Source of the DNA: Voacanga thouarsii
Taxonomy: Eukaryota; Streptophyta; Magnoliopsida; Gentianales; Apocynaceae
NCBI GenBank assembly: GCA_026120185.1
Contig: JANUWF010003369.1
Span: 248,001-312,000, forward strand
Reading direction: 5' to 3'
DNA length: 64,000 bases
The notes under the pieces: generated by a model
Database searches by the model: none
Seen by the model: the letters and a program-made list of their open reading frames with translations, nothing else
What the model was told of the DNA's origin: nothing
Part shown: piece by piece, positions 58,395-64,000 of the stretch
Layout: each line of letters starts with the position of its first letter
Numbering within the stretch: the stretch's first letter is position 1
Program-made: the position numbers and the translations under genes

Positions 58395-59039
58395 CTCTGA
58401 GCTTCAATTGCCATCTCAATCATATCATTAAATTAATTTTTTTCTGGTTAAAATGGCTTGTTGATTAGGCAATCATATGAAAAAAAAAAAGGGGAAAATA
58501 AAAAACGAGCAAGACAAGAAACAAGTCTCCACTAATTGAAGAAAAATCTTGGGTTCAAAGTCTCACTAACAATTGTGACTTTTACGTTAAATAAAGACAA
58601 ACATTTGAATTTTAGGATTTTGTTTTTGCTATGACTAATTTTCAATTTTTTTTGTCACAGAAATTATTACAAAATAATAAACAATTACAGAATTGTAGAA
58701 CTTTTAGTTTCGAAAATTAATGGTACACTATGAATACTTATCTTTTATGCTCATCAATTTTGTATTAAAATGATTTAATTTATTAGTAAGGATACAACAC
58801 CAAATCAGCAAGACATTAAGAAAAATGTGTAACTCATTAACCTTTTAAGATTTTAAATTTTGTTCTTCTTATTTTAAAATTTTATATTTTATCTTCCGTT
58901 TATTTTGTACATCAAAAGGCTAATAGTGCTATGGCTTTGGAGTATAGTCACTTGGGCTTCTATTCTTATTAAGCAACTGTTTGATCTTTTTATTTATTTT
59001 CAAAACCTGTGGACCCATTTGGCTTAATTAGTTTTCCCC
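58395..59039. other. AT-rich stretch between remnants
   Basis: No gene or element end recognised. A run of cytosines lies at 59036-59042. Confidence 0.45.
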
Positions 59040-59588
59040 CCCTCTTTACCTTCTTCGTCCCTCGCTCATATCAATATCTGAGGAATTTGACAATGTAATC
59101 GCGTCGAATGCCAACCAAAATCTTCAGCTCCTGCTTATGAACCCGATTAAAGCGCTCATTGCTTCTGTGAATCGTAATTGAGTGAAATATACGGTACCAA
59201 ACCCGCCAGATCAAATCACAGAAGACAAATTGGAGGTGAACATCTCCAATTCACCCCGAGCAAACTTTCGAGGACAAGCGTTTGTTTGCAGGTGAACATA
59301 AATGTAATCATTTTTTCCGTGATCATTACAATAATCACTATGGCCTTCTTCATAATGATCATCATCATGTGCAGCAACTCTTTTAGATTTGAGTTTGCGC
59401 CTGATATTGATGAATATGGAATGTGGGGAGCAGGCCATGATCCGTAGAATAAACCCCGAAAAGAACAAGAACAGCGAAAGGCCGACGATTACTGCGAGTT
59501 TAAGGTCAACCCGTACCTGAGGCTTATGGGAACTAATGTTTGGCATGTGATTGCATGTAATCTGATCTAATTTGATGCCAGCGTCCAC
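59040..59588 (-). pseudogene. Receptor-like kinase remnant (membrane segment and start of kinase)
   Basis: The minus-strand frame starting at 59588 has a membrane segment (LKLAVIVGLSLFLFFSGFIL), a basic juxtamembrane part and PRKFARGELEMFTSNLSSVI, the typical lead-in to a plant receptor-like kinase domain. A TGA follows at 59211 and the same frame continues SGGFGTVYF, so the stop replaces the first glycine of the nucleotide-binding loop. Further on, in another frame, comes LKILVGIRRDYIVKFLRY, a stop, then YERGTKKV, which resembles the beta-4/5 part of the N-lobe. The sequence then ends, with no catalytic loop. The family is receptor-like kinase, in the style of LRK10/PR5K-like or lectin-type proteins. 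The ectodomain is absent. Confidence 0.7.
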
Positions 59589-60359
59589 GCAATTAGTGGG
59601 TTTTGGGACGAAGAAAAGAATTAGGGGGGCTTTTTTTTTTTTAAAAAAAAAAGTGTAGTATTCATATCATGTAATAAATTTTGTTTGTGAAGAATTATGA
59701 ATAGAACTAAATAAATGACAAATGATTAAAGTTTTCGCAAATCTTAAATCTATATTAGGCTCTCTACAATAGATAGATGGACAAGATATTTATACATTTT
59801 AAGAATTACAAGGACAAAAATAAACTTTTGAAATAAAGAAAGTAAATTTTAAAAAAGTTTAAAAGTAATCAATATTTTTTGCCCAACCAAAATTGCAACC
59901 TACGTGTGGACTGATGGGTAGGAAACTTTGCAAATCATACTCAATTTCAAAATTAAAAATTTTAAAAGTGGTGATTCCTGTAGCAATGTGACTCGAGAGA
60001 ATAGGTTTCTGACAATTTTGATAAGTCGAGTGACACATCATATATTTTTCTTTGTGTGTATCGGGTGAATGAATGCTCTGCCCAAATCTTGATCTGATTC
60101 GCTCTTAACATTGATGGAATTGAAAGCACAACAAGTGATGCTCCACCAATCATGCTTCTTAATATGGGCCCATCAAGTTACCATAGTCTTTTGTAATTTA
60201 GTTGAAATTTTTACCATTTCATGTAGGCATGTAAATCTCTCTTGAATTCAATGAAAGTGAATAAATCTCCCTAGAATTCAGTACATTGACATAATATTTC
60301 AACTATCAATATAATTCAAAGCAGGTTGGGGATATCGCCCCATCTTTAAGATAGAGTTT
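59589..60359. other. AT-rich stretch without gene
   Basis: Nothing firmly recognised. An A/T palindrome lies at 59631-59651. The end of LTR copy D may extend into this stretch, but I could not find a matching boundary. Confidence 0.4.
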
Positions 60360-63300
60360 TTATAACGAAGAATACGAAAATAATTCTAACATATAAAAGT
60401 AAAGCCAGAATAGTTTATTACAAAGTTTAAACTTATACAAATATCCCAAAGGAAAGTATGCCAAACATTTGTAGAACAAGAATACTAAAAGTCTCGACAA
60501 ATCAGCAAAACAAATACTAAAGAAACTTAAAGAAAGACTTCCAACCTCATCAAAATTCAAATCTCCTTGAAAACATAATTAAAAGAAACATGTGAAAAAT
60601 AAATCTCAGTAAATCTTGTGTATGCTCATGTTTCAATTTGAATAAGCTCATGCTTCTTGTAAAATAAAGAGTTTGAAATAGTTACAATTAGTAAATCACC
60701 CTTCATACATTAATTTGATCAATAGTCCTAGAAGAATCATGTAAATACATGTGAAGTACAATATCTACATACGTTTATCGGGTAAATATATATATAAAAA
60801 ATTTAGGAATAAGACAAGCAAAACATTCATAGAGCTTTGAAACCAATTGTAATACCTGTATCATGAAACCTTGCATCATGATACATGGAATAAGGGCAAA
60901 GTATCTTGCAATCCCACACCATCAGGTAGGTATACATCCTGCTGAAAGAGATACTCCGTCTTCTCTCACTCAAAACCAAATTAGATGTCTCACATCCGAC
61001 ACTTTGGCTTCCCTTGGAACCATATTGCCAGTTAAGGACTAGCTCAATGTCCAAGTACTATTGCCCCATTTGGACAGTGACAACCTTTCGGAGAAGGCTT
61101 TTCTACCAAAAGACGCCCTCAATCTAATGTGAACTAATACTAGAAGTCTTACCCGCATTAAGTACTCTAACACTTCCACATATTTACATTTCAAGAAAGC
61201 TCAAACACAACGGTTTACCTAAAAAGAATAGCTCAATACCCTTTTCAAAATTTAGTTCTTTGCTTCAAAACATACATACATTTTTCATCCCAATAATACT
61301 TTGCCAATCAAGCATTATCCTAAAGTTCAAATATGTATAGTTTTCCAAGGTATAGAGAAGGCTTAATATGTTCATACTCATAATTCACCATATGAAGAGT
61401 CATAGTAAGTAGAGCCAATGATTTCATATTTATACTGTTTTCACAAACGTATACATGGAAGTAAACTCATAGTATGATAATCATAAATAGTTTATATATT
61501 TGATGCACAACTCCCAATTCATACATAACAATTTTAAGAGAGTTATTCAAAATTGATCATGCGCAAAGTGTTTCATATAAATAAGGACTTGCAATTCATT
61601 CATCAAACAAATACTTACATCAAATGTAAAATGTTTTCGACTATGAAAGAACTTACATATCATATTTAGAAAAGTTTCCAAAATAACTCATAGTGTAAAG
61701 CCTTTCGTGAAATGCATGGACTTACAACTTCTAAAATGACTCAGGTATAAAGTCATTTCAGGGCTTATCTTGATCCAAGCAGAGATTGAAATTCTTAACT
61801 TAGTTGTTCTAGCCTTGACTTCAAACATCCAATACGTCTACCACACAAATTATACAAATATCAAACTCCTATATGAATTCTGAATAAAGTATCCCAAACC
61901 CATGCATAATCCAAGTACAACTATGTCAAGAACTTTTACACTTAGATTCGCAATCCCTAATCAAGTGTACCCCAATCATAAATTAATCTAAATGCCTCTA
62001 ATACGAGTCATACAAACATAAGAATATCAAGCAAATAAAGTCATTAAATCATCCAACATAATCATTCAAATATTTAAATGAAAAGTTTAGGAAATTTCCT
62101 TCATGAAATCTAATGCTCAAGTGTAGGCTGTTTTTGAAAGAATTTCAGCAAGCTTGGGTTTTGATTTCTGAAGTAAAACACCCACATATACTTCTCCAAA
62201 TGATCCCAAACTTTCATTGAACAATGTTAAACCTGTATACACTTGATTTCCATCAAAATTGTGAACAAACTATAGATTAATAGATACCAGAAAATTCTGT
62301 TCTGCAACACTCAAAATGGCAGCAATTTGAGTAGTCTTTTGTTCAACAAAATATGCTCAATTTTTTCCCAAACTTTCCAGCATCTAAAAACATAATATGT
62401 ATTATAATTTCAACCCAAATTCCCTTTAAAAAAAAGGGACAGAAACTGAACAAAAGTAGCTCCAAAACAAAGTACAACATCAACATGAAATCGGCATCTC
62501 TAGCATGATTGTTTTACAAAAATTTTTGCAACTTACTCCTAGGGTTTCAAGCATGATTTCTCATTTATAAAGATTTATATAAAATCAACGAATCATGTCA
62601 TACAATATCCCAACAACATTTAATCAAAATAATACAATTTTAAGCCAAGGATATCACATGTTTGTGCATAGAAAATTTCCAGCAATCAGAGTAGATAAAG
62701 ATAGGTTCTTTCATATGATTTTCATGGAAAGACAATTTCAGAATGATCCTAAGACATAATTGAAATTCTGCAAATCAAGCCCTCACAAAATTCCCTCAAG
62801 ATTCATTCAAATATATACTCTAAGCTCAACATGAAAATTTTTCAGTAAGCATGCTCTATTTTGCAAGGTAAAAAAATGGTTCCTTCAAGCTCAAATCTTT
62901 GTATGAATTAGTACATTAAAGGATATACTTACAGAAGAAACTTATGTAATCAAAATCTATACCAAAGCACATTCAAACCCAAAAGATCAATCTTTTTTGT
63001 GGTACAAAATTTCAACAAACATCATATAATTTCAGCTGCCACGAAAGAGGAAATGCATAAGGTTTTTGGTTTACCTTCCTGAAGAATTTGTTGAATAGCT
63101 TTGAGAAACATAAAGGAGCAGCTTTTTTCTTCACAAACAAGGCTAGGATTCTTGGAAAAGTGAAGAGGAAATCAAAAGAGTGAAAGGTTGAGAGATTGTC
63201 AACTAAGAGAGAATAATAGAGAGCAAGAAAATGTTTAGGATAAAGTGTGCTTGGGAAGGAAGGGAGAGGGACGAATAGGGTAGAGTTAGGATAGGGTTTT

Positions 63301-64000
63301 GGGGATTTTTTTGGAGGTAAGTCTTAGAGTTTGAGTGCTTATGAGTGGCGGCCAAGTAAGGGCTTTTATGAAAATGATATGTTTATAAAATCCTTGGGTT
63401 AAGGTTATGAAAAGACTTTAAAATAAATCGTTTGTTGACCAAGACTTCTTGCGGGTTAAGGGTCCATTTCCCATTCTTTATATTATATTATCTAATTTTT
63501 CAAAATAATTTTCTAACTTTATAACTTTGCTCTTATTACACTCTTAGAGCCAAGATTTATAGAAAATACTCATGAGTGCTTTTGAAAACCAAAATCTGAA
63601 ATTTTCCTATAAAGCATATATTTTTATTCTAATAATAATCAAAATAATAATTCTAGTAATATATTCTAGTAAAGCATATAAAGCATATATTCTCAAAAAA
63701 TAATTAGAATATATATTCTAGTGATTTTTATTCTAATAATCAAAATAATAATTCTAGAATATAAAGCATATATTCTAGTAATAGTACTTTAATTTACATC
63801 ATAAAATTAATTACTACTCACATGCAAAATTTTGTAATTAAATATGCACAAATTATTCTAAAAAATTCACAATCTCTCTTGATAATCAAAAGGCACCTAA
63901 CTATGTAAGGCTCACAAATATATGTCTAACAAATATTTTTCTTACGAAATTCTCAGGGAATGCATAATAACTTCCTAATTCAAGTGTAGTAAAGGGTGAG
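60360..64000 (-). repeat. Ty3-gypsy-type LTR, copy D, runs off the window
   Basis: On the minus strand this matches copies A, B and C in order. From the right edge it shows CTCACCC (just inside the expected TGTAACACC start), then TGAGTAGTAATTAATTTTAT, CTCATGAGTATTTTCTATA, the GAAGAATT/CAGGAAGGTAAACC junction near 63080 and GTGAGGGCTTGATTTGCAGA near 62780. GCATGATCAATTTTGAA lies near 61560 and AAGCCTTCTCCGAAAGG near 61090. At more than 3.5 kb it is the longest copy and defines the family length. No protein is encoded. The exact inner end is uncertain. Confidence 0.68.

Noticed and set aside
59178..59447. Plus-strand frame of 89 codons with a hydrophobic run
   Set aside because: It is the antisense of the receptor-kinase membrane and juxtamembrane segment, which has clear family motifs on the minus strand.
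60360..61300. Conserved blocks shared with 56690-56920 as possible exons
   Set aside because: The similarity is in DNA without an open frame in either copy. It is explained by the long LTR family.
1..64000. CRISPR arrays, bacterial operons, rRNA genes
   Set aside because: None is present. The regular repeats are transposon subterminal motifs, microsatellites or tandem duplications, and the coding style is plant nuclear.

Overview
This is nuclear DNA of a flowering plant, most likely a dicot. It is AT-rich and carries introns with GT/AG borders. It consists almost entirely of transposable elements nested in one another, all of plant types: CACTA/En-Spm, Mutator-like, Ty1-copia, Ty3-gypsy-like LTRs and several MITEs. 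I cannot name the species. I find no intact host gene. The only host-type coding remnant I can defend is a broken receptor-like kinase near 59 kb, with a weaker possible gene start at 58.1-58.4 kb.

Layout. 484-16800: a Ty3-gypsy-type LTR copy (A) split by a 15,028-bp CACTA element (904-15931). The CACTA termini are matched and it has a perfect 3-bp target duplication (TAA). It carries a TNP2-type transposase gene and a TNPA-type gene, both on the plus strand and both broken. 16850-19025: a gypsy pol fragment, a second LTR copy (B) and a 571-bp CACTA miniature element, also with TAA duplications. 19195-20510: decayed coiled-coil coding remnants on the minus strand. 21204-26174: a Mutator-like element with long terminal inverted repeats, whose minus-strand gene is cut by a solo copia LTR (22558-24592, duplication ACAAT). 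27039-28805: a second solo LTR of the same broad family (duplication TATAT). 28848-33087: AT-rich sequence with microsatellites and no recognisable gene.

33088-42790: a minus-strand Ty1-copia element with two LTRs, followed directly by the tail of another copy that shares the right-hand LTR (a partial tandem). 43887-54274: a small CACTA remnant interrupted by a complete-length minus-strand Ty1-copia element (44454-53958, duplication CTACC). 54275-57475 and about 60360-64000: two more copies (C on plus, D on minus) of the same very long gypsy-type LTR found at 484 and 17750. Copy D runs off the right edge. Between C and D lie a MITE and the receptor-kinase debris.

Function. Every element gene visible here carries stops, frameshifts or lost catalytic residues, so none of these copies looks autonomous. 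The CACTA termini and subterminal repeats look intact, so that element could in principle be moved in trans. The nesting gives a relative chronology: gypsy-type LTRs first, then CACTA insertions, then copia insertions.
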